Assembly (NCBI GenBank): GCA_029558515.1 | Contig: JAKQEM010000039.1 | Location: 34,412 to 98,411 of the forward strand | Length of the DNA stretch: 64,000 bases | Direction of reading: 5' to 3' | Source of the DNA: a bacterium | GTDB taxonomy: Bacteria; Patescibacteriota; Gracilibacteria; Peribacterales; Peribacteraceae | In this document: positions 56,639-64,000 of the stretch, one piece after another | Layout: every line of letters begins with the position of its first letter | Position numbering within the stretch: position 1 is the first letter of the stretch | Position numbers and translations under genes: made by a program | The notes under the pieces: model-generated | The model's input: only the letters and a program-made list of their open reading frames with translations | The model's database searches: none | Told to the model about the DNA's origin: nothing

Positions 56639-56773
56639 AGGGAGGTGGGGAGAAGAAGAAGTAATCAACGTAGCAATGATCGTTGCGCAGGATCAATTGA
56701 CCTTTTGGACCGATTTTCACTTTCTCTCATTTGAAAACGAAGGTCGTTTTGCGTTTGATTCCGGCGTTTCTGC

Positions 56774-56779
56774 TATGAT
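56774..56779 (+). promoter_or_regulatory. Extended -10 box of the AI-2E transporter gene
   Basis: TGCTATGAT is an extended -10 (TGn-TATGAT); +1 falls on the ATG at 56786, predicting a leaderless mRNA. Confidence 0.5.
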
Positions 56780-56785
56780 GCGCGC

Positions 56786-57796
56786 ATGAAGGAAGCCCGA
56801 TTGCGCACTACGTTCTTCCTGCTCCTGCTGGGGGGTGCGCTGCTCCTGACGTTTTTCATCGTGCGGCCGTACCTTGTGACACTCGCCGTCGCGGCGACCG
56901 CGGCGGTCATTTTGCATCCACTGCACGAGTGGCTGCTCTCCAAGACGGGCAACCGTCCTTCCGTTGCGGCGTTCCTCATGGTGGTCCTGACCATCCTGCT
57001 GCTCCTCATTCCGCTCACGCTCCTCGGAGTCACCATCGCGGCCGAAGCGACGAATCTGTATGCGGCACTGAGCGGCGGCACGTTGCCCGTCGATTTGCTC
57101 GGTCAGTTGGAAGATTTGCTGCGACACTATTTGCCCGGTGTTTCTCTGAATTTGAATGAGTATGCCGGCCAGGGATTGCAGTGGATAGCGAGCAATCTGC
57201 AGTCCTTCTTCGCGGGAACGATACGTGCGGTATTCCTCGTGTTTTTGGGCATCATCGCGTACTACTTCCTGTTGAAGGACGGCAAACGGTTCATGGAAGC
57301 GCTCATCGATTTGAGCCCGCTCACGGACAAGGAAGATCGTCAGTTGATCCTCCGCCTGCGCGCAGCGGTCAATTCGGTCATTCGGGGGTCGCTCATCATC
57401 GCGGTGCTGCAGGGCGTGACGACGGGCATCGGTCTTCTGATCTTCGACGTGCCCAGTGCGGTGCTGCTGGGAAGCTTGGCGGGCGTGGGCGCGCTCATTC
57501 CGACCATCGGCACCTCCATCGTGCTCGTGCCAACGGTGCTGTACCTCGTGTTCACGGGCCAGTACTTTTCGGCGGCAGGGTTGACGGTGTGGGGGGCGCT
57601 CGCGGTCGGCATGATCGACAATGTCCTCCATCCCATGCTCGTGGGGCGCGGCATGCGCATGCATCCGCTCTTCATCTTCCTCGCGGTCATCGGCGGCATC
57701 GGCGTGTTCGGCATGGCGGGATTCATCCTGGGACCGCTGGCGGTGAGTCTGCTGTTTGGGCTCCTCGATATTTTCCGTATGGAACGGACGGCATAA
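56786..57796 (+). CDS. AI-2E family transporter (PerM/TqsA-like)
   Basis: A 336-aa membrane protein with about eight helices and a cytoplasmic-loop region (PLTDKEDRQLILRLRAAVNS), IIAVLQGVTTGIGLLIFDVP, GVGALIPTIGTSIVLVPTVL and GRGMRMHPLFIFLAVIGGIG. The family exports AI-2 or acts in Na+/H+ antiport; the exact substrate is unknown. Confidence 0.94.
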   Translation: MKEARLRTTFFLLLLGGALLLTFFIVRPYLVTLAVAATAAVILHPLHEWLLSKTGNRPSVAAFLMVVLTILLLLIPLTLLGVTIAAEATNLYAALSGGTLPVDLLGQLEDLLRHYLPGVSLNLNEYAGQGLQWIASNLQSFFAGTIRAVFLVFLGIIAYYFLLKDGKRFMEALIDLSPLTDKEDRQLILRLRAAVNSVIRGSLIIAVLQGVTTGIGLLIFDVPSAVLLGSLAGVGALIPTIGTSIVLVPTVLYLVFTGQYFSAAGLTVWGALAVGMIDNVLHPMLVGRGMRMHPLFIFLAVIGGIGVFGMAGFILGPLAVSLLFGLLDIFRMERTA

Positions 57797-57801
57797 ACAA
57801 A

Positions 57802-57821
57802 GGGAGGACGCTTGTCCTCCC
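57802..57821. terminator. Bidirectional hairpin between AI-2E and repeat-protein genes
   Basis: GGGAGGAC-gctt-GTCCTCCC; on the minus strand it is followed by TTTGTTTA and so would end the large repeat-protein transcript. Confidence 0.7.
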
Positions 57822-57848
57822 CTTGAGAAACCAATGGTGTACGATGAT

Positions 57849-60800
57849 TTATTCCTGCACGATGGCGGTCGTGTTGCCGCTCGTGCCGGTGACATTGACC
57901 GTTGATGTCGTATTCGCGGTTCCTGTCGCATCGGCAGATTGATTGCCTCCTCCCGTCTGCGTGACCGCGGTGTCATTGAGCGATGCGGCATCCTGTGAGG
58001 CGTCGATGGCCGTGGTCGCATCGTCGGTGACGTCCGCCGTTTGATTGCTCTGATCTCCGCTGCCGGTCTGTTCCACCGTCGTCTCGTTGGTGGCATCACC
58101 CGTGACGTTCTGCTCGGCCTGCGTATCCGCATTGAGATCGACTTCCGTGTACTGCGCGCACACGCTCATGTCTACCGTGCACGTCTGGAAGACGGTCGTT
58201 GTGTTCGCCGCCGCAGCATCCTGCGCCGCGTTTACGTCCGTCGCAGCCGTGTTCTCGACGACGGCATCCTGATTGGCTTGGTCGCCATCCCCGCCGTCCT
58301 GGCTGACATCGGTGGTGTTTCCTGACGTACCCGCGACGTTCTGATCAGCCGTCGTGGACGCAACCGGAATGACGTAGAAGTATTGAGCACACGCTCCCTG
58401 CGTCACGTCGCATTCCTGGATGATGTCCACGAGGTTTTCAGAGGCGGCGTTCTGGTCCGCGCTGACTTGCGTGTCCGCATCGGCGTCGATGGTCGCATCC
58501 TGATTGGCTTGGTCGCCGTCCCCGCCGTCCTGGCTGATGCCGGAGAGGTTGCCGGATGTTCCCGACACGTCCTGGCTCGCCGCAGTCGTCGCTACCGGAG
58601 CGACTTCACCGGCCTGCGCCACCGCGCCGTGATCGGCGGTCGCGCTCTGCTGCAGAGTGATGACATTGGTCGCGGTCGAATCCTGTCCGGCCTGCACATC
58701 CGTGGAGGCCGCCGCATCGATGCCCGCGTCTTGGTTGGTTTGCTCCCCGCCTTCCGCGTTCTGCTCGATGCCCGAGATGTTGCCCGCATCACCCGAGACG
58801 TCCTGCACGGCCGCCACACCGGCGACCGGTGCGATCATCACCCACTGTGCGCCCGCGCCGTGATCGATGTCCTGTTCCTGGGAGGCGTCGACGACGTTGA
58901 CGGCTGCCGCCGTCTGCTCGGCTCCGACGTTCGTCGAAGCGTCCGCCGTACTGTCTGCCGCTTGGTTCGCGTCGCCGTCTTCCGCGTTCTGCGCGATGCC
59001 CGAGATATTGCCGGACTGTCCCGATACCTGCTGCACCGCCACCGCCTGCGCCGTCGGATCGATGATCATCGATTGCGCGCCCGCTCCGTGATCCACCTCC
59101 GCTTCCTGGTTGGCGGTGATGTCGTTGAGAGCGATGACGCCCTGCAGTGCCGCGACCGTGCTCTCGCTGTCACTTCCCATCTCCGCATCTTGATTGTGCG
59201 CACCGTCCCCGTCCGCGTTCTGTCCGATGCCTGAGACAATGACGGACGCGCCATTGGCCGCCTGGACGCCGGTTGCATCGCTCGCGGCGTCGATATCCAA
59301 GGACTGAGCCACCGAGCCCGCATCGGCGTCGGCGGACTGGCTGACGTCCGCTGCATTGGTGGAGACGATCTCTTGTTCCGCGTCCACCGTCGCAGCGCTG
59401 TCATTGACCATGTCTGCGTTCTGGTTGGTTCCGCTCGCCTCCTGCTCGATGATGGCTCCGATCATCGAGACCCCGCCGACGATCTGCGTGCCGTTTGCGG
59501 AGCTGTCCAGCGCCACGGTCGCATTTTGATTGCCTTGGTCGCCGTCATTGACTTGCTCCAGATCGGCGACGTTGAAGGAGACAGCGGCTTGATCCGCACT
59601 CACGTCGACACTGCCGTCGTTGTTTGCCGTCGCCTGTTGGTTGATGTCGCCGTCTCCGCTCGCGCTCTGTCCCGCCGCCAGCACGACGACCGATGTGCCG
59701 TCGATCACTTGCACGCCGCTCGCTTCGCTGTCGGCGGCGACGGCCGCCTGCTGATTCCCCTGATCGCCGCCATTTTCTTGCGAAGCATCGATGATGTTGA
59801 ACGAGAGCACCGATTGCGCGCCGTCGACCTCCGTTTCGCTGTCATTCTCCAGGTCCATGTTCTGGTTGGCGCTCCCGTCGGTATCGGCTGTCTGGGCGGC
59901 ATCCACCAGGACCACGGAATCACCCGTGAGCACCTGCAGGCCCTCGGCGTCGCTTTCCGCCGCGATGTCCGCCAACTGGTTGCTGCTCTCGCCGCCCTCC
60001 TGTGCCAGTCCGATCTCATTGAAGGAAACCACGGACTGGTCGCCGTTGATGTCCGTCCCTGCGGATTGCTCCGCGTCCATCGCTTGATTGGCAGATCCAT
60101 CGCCGCTGCTGTCCTGGCTCAAATCTGCGATGACGGTCGAGTCGCCGGTGACGACTTGCACGCCGGTTGCCAGCGCATTGGCGATGACGTTTGCCACCTG
60201 ATTGCACTGTCCGTTGCAGGTTTGCAGAACGGTCAGGATGTTCATGGATGTGAGCTGCTGCAGCGTGTCGATGAATGTATTGGCGTTGAAGATGTTGGTA
60301 ATGTACTGATTGGTCGGCCCGCCGCTTGCAGTTTGCGCGGTCGATCCGATGGCGCTCGCCGCGCCCGCGATCACCACCACGCCGTCTCCGTCGGCATCCG
60401 CTTGCGTGTCCGCCAGTTGGTTTGCTTGGTCACCGTCACTTTCCTGCTTCGCCGTCAGAATATTGAGCGTCGCTCCCACTGCCGCCATCTCCACGTCTGT
60501 CTCCGCATCGGCGGCCGCATCGGCATCCTGATTGGCCGGTCCGTCGCCGTTTGATTCCTGCGCGATGTCCGTCATGCTCTGCGCCGTCGTATCCGCCGCG
60601 AGTCCCAGGAGCAGATCGGCATCGAGCCCGCCGGTCATTTCCTGATTGCTCTGCTCTGCGGCAGCCGTCTGCGTGGCATCCACAGCGTTGTCCGCCGTCA
60701 GATCGCCGTCGACCGCCAGCACCGCATCGGCATCGGTCGCCGCATCCGCTTCCTGGTTGGCGGCCTCCTCATCCGCTTCCTGCGTGACGGTCGCTCCATT

Positions 60801-61001
60801 CTGCGAGAGGGACGTGAACCCGGCGAACACACTGGTCACCGCCGACGTTCCCATGTCCATGAGTTGATTCATGAAGGGGGCGGCTCCCGCGCCGCTCACC
60901 CAAAAGAAAAGAGAGGCAACCGTTACCGTTGCCGAGATCCGGATGATCCGGGCCGATGATGTGTGTGGGGAGAACGCTCTCCCCGTGTTCGGAGTGGGCA
61001 T
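57849..61001 (-). CDS. Large secreted Asn/Gln-rich repeat protein, curli-like beta-solenoid candidate
   Basis: A 1050-aa secreted protein: signal peptide ending near WVSGAGAAPF, then a long domain of degenerate repeats of the form Q-x(3-5)-GDQxNQxAxVxxxS followed by xxGxSxV-xxxQ-xxxGDGxxNQ. Gln, Asn, Asp, Ala, Ser and Val dominate; basic residues are almost absent. The spacing of Gln and Asn resembles curlin repeats, so an amyloid-like or adhesive surface fibre is an inference. It ends TVNVTGTSGNTTAIVQE. The ATG at 61001 is used; the neighbouring gene on the other strand encodes a similar protein. Confidence 0.88.
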   Translation of the reverse strand: MPTPNTGRAFSPHTSSARIIRISATVTVASLFFWVSGAGAAPFMNQLMDMGTSAVTSVFAGFTSLSQNGATVTQEADEEAANQEADAATDADAVLAVDGDLTADNAVDATQTAAAEQSNQEMTGGLDADLLLGLAADTTAQSMTDIAQESNGDGPANQDADAAADAETDVEMAAVGATLNILTAKQESDGDQANQLADTQADADGDGVVVIAGAASAIGSTAQTASGGPTNQYITNIFNANTFIDTLQQLTSMNILTVLQTCNGQCNQVANVIANALATGVQVVTGDSTVIADLSQDSSGDGSANQAMDAEQSAGTDINGDQSVVSFNEIGLAQEGGESSNQLADIAAESDAEGLQVLTGDSVVLVDAAQTADTDGSANQNMDLENDSETEVDGAQSVLSFNIIDASQENGGDQGNQQAAVAADSEASGVQVIDGTSVVVLAAGQSASGDGDINQQATANNDGSVDVSADQAAVSFNVADLEQVNDGDQGNQNATVALDSSANGTQIVGGVSMIGAIIEQEASGTNQNADMVNDSAATVDAEQEIVSTNAADVSQSADADAGSVAQSLDIDAASDATGVQAANGASVIVSGIGQNADGDGAHNQDAEMGSDSESTVAALQGVIALNDITANQEAEVDHGAGAQSMIIDPTAQAVAVQQVSGQSGNISGIAQNAEDGDANQAADSTADASTNVGAEQTAAAVNVVDASQEQDIDHGAGAQWVMIAPVAGVAAVQDVSGDAGNISGIEQNAEGGEQTNQDAGIDAAASTDVQAGQDSTATNVITLQQSATADHGAVAQAGEVAPVATTAASQDVSGTSGNLSGISQDGGDGDQANQDATIDADADTQVSADQNAASENLVDIIQECDVTQGACAQYFYVIPVASTTADQNVAGTSGNTTDVSQDGGDGDQANQDAVVENTAATDVNAAQDAAAANTTTVFQTCTVDMSVCAQYTEVDLNADTQAEQNVTGDATNETTVEQTGSGDQSNQTADVTDDATTAIDASQDAASLNDTAVTQTGGGNQSADATGTANTTSTVNVTGTSGNTTAIVQE

Positions 61002-61279
61002 AACGGGTGAAAAGAAAGGAAGTACAAAACAAGGTAGGTGACGTGCCTTCCCCGTTGCTCTTACGAATCTTTCGGACGTTTCGCCTTTTGGTTTGTCGTT
61101 CACCTTGGTTCATTTTTGACGGAGACCATGAGAAGGACCGTGCGTCGCGCATATTTTCGAAGGATGCGCAGAAATATTGTTGGCTTTTCTGTCATGGCTC
61201 TGCCGCTTTGGCGTCTCCGCATGACGTGAGGCGCGTTTGCCGCCTCCATTCCTTTTATCCCTCTTTCCCACCTTTCTCT

Positions 61280-62269
61280 ATGATGCGTGCACACATACGC
61301 AATCGGTTGGCCGCGAAGGCGGTCTCCGCGGCGGCGAGCATCGCGCTCGTCCTTTCAGTATCGGCGCCGGGCATCGCTGCCGCCGCCGGCAATCAAACAT
61401 CGGGTCTCAGCGTGTCATCTTGGACCGTCATCCAGGCGCTCCTGGGAGGTTTGTCCATGAATGCGCAGGTCATCGGTCAGCAGGGCGACGAGGACATGAA
61501 TAATCAGGAGGCGGATGTCGGTCAGGAGGCGGATCTGAACGTGGAATTGTCGGGTGCGGTCGACGCCACCAATGCCACCGAGGTGGAACAGGAGGCCGAT
61601 GATGACGATCAGGCCAATCAGGAGTCCGAGGCGGAAGTGGAAGCCGGCCTTTCCTTCGGCGCGCTCGTCGAGGCGCTGCTCTCCAATGTAGGCGAAGTCG
61701 AACAGGAGGCCGGGGGTGATCAGAACAATCAGGAGGTCGCTGTCGATCAAGAGGGGGAGAGCGACGTCGCACTCGACGCGGAAGCGGAAGCATCCAACGA
61801 TTTTTCCGTTGCACAGGATGCAAACGATGCGGAGCAGACCAATCAGGAAAGTGATGCCGCCGTTGCCGCCGAGATTGACATCGAAGCCATGGTTGACGCC
61901 GTGCTGACCAATGCAAGTTCCGTGGAGCAAGCTGCGGACGGTGAGCAGAACAATCAAGCGGCCGACGTCGGGCAATCGGGCGAGCAGGACGTAGAGTCAT
62001 CCATCGATGCGGCGGCGGAGAATGAAGTGGAAGTCGTGCAGGAAGGCGGCGGCGATCAGAGCAATCAGGAGTCGGCGCTCGAGGTGGATGCAGCGGCCGA
62101 AGTGGCGTCCACGGTCGAATCTGCGGTGGTGAATGCCTCCGAAGTGTCGCAGGAGGACGGGGGTGATCAGGGCAATCAGGCGGCTGCCGTCTCGCAGAGC
62201 GCGAGCAACACCGTCACGTCCAGCATCACCGCGACGAGCGGCAACACCGTTTCCGTCACGCAGGAGTAA
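61280..62269 (+). CDS. Second Asn/Gln-rich secreted repeat protein
   Basis: A 329-aa protein: signal peptide (AAASIALVLSVSAPGIAAAA), then repeats built on EQEA-x-DDDQANQES, EVEQEAGGDQNNQEVAV, and VVQEGGGDQSNQESAL, more Glu-rich than its large neighbour. The C-terminus SSITATSGNTVSVTQE matches that of the 1050-aa protein (TSGNTTAIVQE), which suggests a shared export, attachment or nucleation signal. The two genes diverge from a 278-bp region with C/T-rich start contexts. A major/minor subunit relation, as in csgA/csgB, is only a hypothesis. Confidence 0.88.
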   Translation: MMRAHIRNRLAAKAVSAAASIALVLSVSAPGIAAAAGNQTSGLSVSSWTVIQALLGGLSMNAQVIGQQGDEDMNNQEADVGQEADLNVELSGAVDATNATEVEQEADDDDQANQESEAEVEAGLSFGALVEALLSNVGEVEQEAGGDQNNQEVAVDQEGESDVALDAEAEASNDFSVAQDANDAEQTNQESDAAVAAEIDIEAMVDAVLTNASSVEQAADGEQNNQAADVGQSGEQDVESSIDAAAENEVEVVQEGGGDQSNQESALEVDAAAEVASTVESAVVNASEVSQEDGGDQGNQAAAVSQSASNTVTSSITATSGNTVSVTQE

Positions 62270-62298
62270 CACAGAACCGTCATCACACATCGGCACGG

Positions 62299-62326
62299 AA
62301 GAAGAGGGGCCTCGGCTCCTCTTCTT
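62299..62326. terminator. Bidirectional hairpin between the repeat-protein and CAP genes
   Basis: AAGAAGAGG-loop-CCTCTTCTT with GGC/GCT extensions, between two convergent genes. Confidence 0.6.
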
Positions 62327-62331
62327 GCGGA

Positions 62332-63039
62332 TTATGAGCGTTCCATCATGCCCCCGAAGTGCTGCACCCAGTAGCCGTCCGCGTATCCCACGCCCATCTC
62401 CTCAAATTGCGGGTGCAAGATGTTGGCACGGTGCGGGGGGGAATCCATCCACGCATCCATGGCGGCAGCGGGGATGGCTTGGTTGTGCGCGAGGTTTTCG
62501 CCGGTCACATATCGATAGGCGCAGTCGCAGGGCGGATGCAAATAGCCCGTCTCTCGTATGCGATCGACGGAGGATCCGCCGTCGGGATCGGTATGGGAAA
62601 AAAATCGGTCTTGCGCCATCCACTCGGCATACCGTTGCGCGGATGCCTGGAGCTGCGGATGCAGGGTCAGTGCCGTGAGTCCAACTGCCGCACGTTCCCC
62701 GTTCACGAGGCGGAGCATCTCTTCCTGCAACGGATGGACTGATGCCGCCGCGTGCACCGCGGTCACCTGTTTCCTGCGATCAGTCGCGGTGCGTCGCACC
62801 ATGACGCGGGCCGTCTCCCTGCGCACACTGACGCGGGTTCTGCTGCTTGCCACTGCCGTCGATTCCCTTTCTTGCCGGGAGAGTCGGTGCTCCCTTCGTT
62901 GCTCCCTTCGCTGCAGCAATCGTGTGGCTTGCGGCTCCGGATCGGAGGGGAGACGGCTCGCTTCCCATGCCCATGCCGTGGTTGCCGTGCCGCATGTGAA
63001 CGCAAGAGTGATGACGGTCAGAAGTATGGTGCGGGTCAT
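62332..63039 (-). CDS. Secreted CAP-domain (SCP/PR-1-like) protein
   Basis: A 235-aa exported protein: signal peptide MTRTILLTVITLAFTCGTAT, a very Arg-rich linker (about 35-90), and a CAP domain with MLRLVNGERAAVGLTALTLH, YAEWMAQDRFFSHTDPDGGS, TGENLAHN and SPPHRANILHPQFEEMGVGY. Functions of bacterial CAP proteins are poorly known (cell-wall or protease-like roles). It lies in a surface-protein cluster with the sortase. Confidence 0.92.
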   Translation of the reverse strand: MTRTILLTVITLAFTCGTATTAWAWEASRLPSDPEPQATRLLQRREQRREHRLSRQERESTAVASSRTRVSVRRETARVMVRRTATDRRKQVTAVHAAASVHPLQEEMLRLVNGERAAVGLTALTLHPQLQASAQRYAEWMAQDRFFSHTDPDGGSSVDRIRETGYLHPPCDCAYRYVTGENLAHNQAIPAAAMDAWMDSPPHRANILHPQFEEMGVGYADGYWVQHFGGMMERS

Positions 63040-63085
63040 AGAGGAGGCGGGGGACCATCCTTCTACCCAAAGCAGGAGGTGTTCG

Positions 63086-63685
63086 TCAAAGAATCGGGAG
63101 GGTTTTTTTCTCCGGTTGCATCAGTTCCGCGAAGATGACCAGACGCCTGTCATACGTTTGCCGATTCCATTGCCCGATGCATGTGATGAGATTGAGGTAG
63201 CGGCCGCTTGCGGCACCGAAGATCTCTTGCATCGGAGCTCTGTCGTAGGGGAATGCCTCCGTTCGGGTCACGCGGAACTTGAGTGGCCCATTCTCCGTTT
63301 CCACCACGATGATTTCTCCCGGTTGCATGCCTGAGAGTGCCCAGAAGATGCCGGGCGTGCCAAGCGCCGTATCACGATGGCCGGCGAGCACCGCGTTGCC
63401 TGTGTCGCCCGGAACGAATCCGTGCTCGTACCATCCCACCGAGAATGCGCTTTGGGGAATGTCCATATTTCCGCGTTCCGTCAGGCCGACGGGTTCCACC
63501 GGAGCATCGATGCCGTGCGCTGGAATGCGTAGTCGCAGGGGGCGCTGCGGGATCGTCTGCTCCTCCATGAGTACCGGTGCGTCCTGCGGACGCATGTGAC
63601 GATCCTGCGGGAGCAGCAGGAGGTTTGTCAGCATGATCACGATCATGATGCCCATGGTGCCGTTGAGGATGCCGTGCAGGCTCAT
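63086..63685 (-). CDS. Sortase
   Basis: A membrane transpeptidase or, in CPR, a surface-processing enzyme. The 199-aa product has one N-terminal helix (about 10-26, GIMIVIMLTNLLLL) and the catalytic triad His in AVLAGHRDTALG, Cys in LNLITCIGQWN and Arg in TYDRRLVIFA. The TLITC-like context suggests class D/E-type enzymes, with Cys in LITC. Its ATG overlaps the stop of the upstream poly-Gly protein gene. Confidence 0.92.
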   Translation of the reverse strand: MSLHGILNGTMGIMIVIMLTNLLLLPQDRHMRPQDAPVLMEEQTIPQRPLRLRIPAHGIDAPVEPVGLTERGNMDIPQSAFSVGWYEHGFVPGDTGNAVLAGHRDTALGTPGIFWALSGMQPGEIIVVETENGPLKFRVTRTEAFPYDRAPMQEIFGAASGRYLNLITCIGQWNRQTYDRRLVIFAELMQPEKKTLPIL

Positions 63686-64000
63686 CGCAGTCCGGTAAGA
63701 CGGATGCGTTTGTCATTCGCCCGGTTCGACGAGGGCAGCGCGGAGATGAGTTCGAAGACGGGAAGCGGTGCCGGACCGTTTCCGGCGGCGGGCATGCCCA
63801 ACGGCACATCCCCACCGAACCCCGGCGGGGGAAGATCTCCTTCAGTGGTAGGAGAGGGTGTCCTCTCTCCTCCTCCCGGGGCGTTGCTGTTCTCTCCCCC
63901 TCCACCCCCTCCTCTGTTCTCATTTTGATTGACTCCTCCTCCACCCCCTCCACCTCCACCTCCACCTCCGCCTCCTCCACCCCCACCCCCACCCCCCTCA
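63682..64000 (-). CDS. C-terminal part of a poly-glycine surface protein (partial, off the edge)
   Basis: The open frame enters from the window edge with a run of about 23 Gly, continues VNQNENRGGGGGGENSNAPG, a Pro/Gly linker (TPSPTTEGDLPPPGFGGDVP) and ends SSNRANDKRIRLTGLR. Its TGA overlaps the sortase ATG by 4 nt (ATGA), so it is co-translated with the sortase. The track lists only shadows here because there is no ATG inside the window. A sortase substrate or partner is plausible; no sorting motif is visible in the part seen. Confidence 0.7.
   Translation of the reverse strand, partial: EGGGGGGGGGGGGGGGGGGGGGVNQNENRGGGGGGENSNAPGGGERTPSPTTEGDLPPPGFGGDVPLGMPAAGNGPAPLPVFELISALPSSNRANDKRIRLTGLR

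Noticed and set aside
57849-61001. Antisense ORFs of 280-390 aa over the large repeat protein
   Set aside because: They mirror the repeat codons in the opposite strand and lack signal peptides or starts with sensible context.
1-64000. UGA recoding (Gracilibacteria/Absconditabacteria code)
   Set aside because: atpB, secD, rlmH and others end in TGA exactly at family length, and no protein motif needs readthrough of TGA.

Overview
The window looks like a chromosomal stretch of a Candidate Phyla Radiation (Patescibacteria) bacterium, possibly Peregrinibacteria/Peribacteria-like. This is inferred from short proteins, very dense coding with many 1-4 nt gene overlaps, a V/A-type ATPase instead of F-type, many one-helix secreted ORFans, DUF5667/FecR plus ECF sigma, a DUF2975/XRE cassette and NYN and four-helix-bundle genes. 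UGA acts as a normal stop (for example secD and atpB end in TGA at the expected family end), which argues against the recoded Gracilibacteria/Absconditabacteria. Shine-Dalgarno sequences are largely missing. Starts are preceded by C/T-rich tracts or sit about 6 nt after a -10 box.

Layout. 1-2.6 kb: a possible PilO-like protein, then infC-rpmI-rplT. 2.7-13.4 kb (minus): a V/A-ATPase operon in transcription order G/H-I-K-E-C-F-A-B-(membrane protein)-D-patatin, preceded by a Nif3-like gene. 14.6-17.4 kb: a two-subunit 2-oxoacid:ferredoxin oxidoreductase. 17.4-26.4 kb: trmD, DUF167, a DsbA-like lipoprotein, efp, an ECF sigma/FecR pair, tRNA-Ala and guaA. 26-32.6 kb: envelope polysaccharide genes (O-antigen ligase, WecB, TagA/WecG), a RelBE-like module and gpmA next to a remnant that looks like the end of an alkaline-phosphatase-superfamily gene. 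32.6-40 kb: gatB, sigma, def, exonuclease, nth, thyA/folA. 40-47 kb: YhhQ, a SecD with an inserted parvulin domain, a SecD-head-like lipoprotein, sugar nucleotidyltransferase, pilin, truncated sugar transferase, zincin. 47-51.5 kb: RlmD, DUF2975/XRE, MFS, tRNA-Glu. 51.6-55.8 kb: a Vsr/HNH/C5-methyltransferase island, then rlmH followed by two more copies of its 3' end that bound two small cassettes. 56-64 kb: aquaporin, AI-2E transporter, two divergent Asn/Gln-rich repeat proteins, CAP protein, sortase and a poly-glycine protein.

Three signals stand out. (1) A family of heptanucleotide tandem arrays in exact 7-bp register, often 5 units (35 bp), lies between genes and inside essential genes (atpA, atpB, korA, trmD, a WecG-type gene, the O-antigen ligase). 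Several occur as inverted pairs, one of which brackets a four-helix-bundle gene between thyA and folA. A second palindromic family (GACG...CGTC) is also inserted in frame in trmD. (2) Triplicated rlmH 3' ends look like an SCC-type integration site. (3) SecD carries a parvulin PPIase domain and is preceded by a free-standing SecD-head-like lipoprotein.

Coordinates come from the supplied ORF track plus manual reading. Family assignments are by motif recognition only; no search was run.
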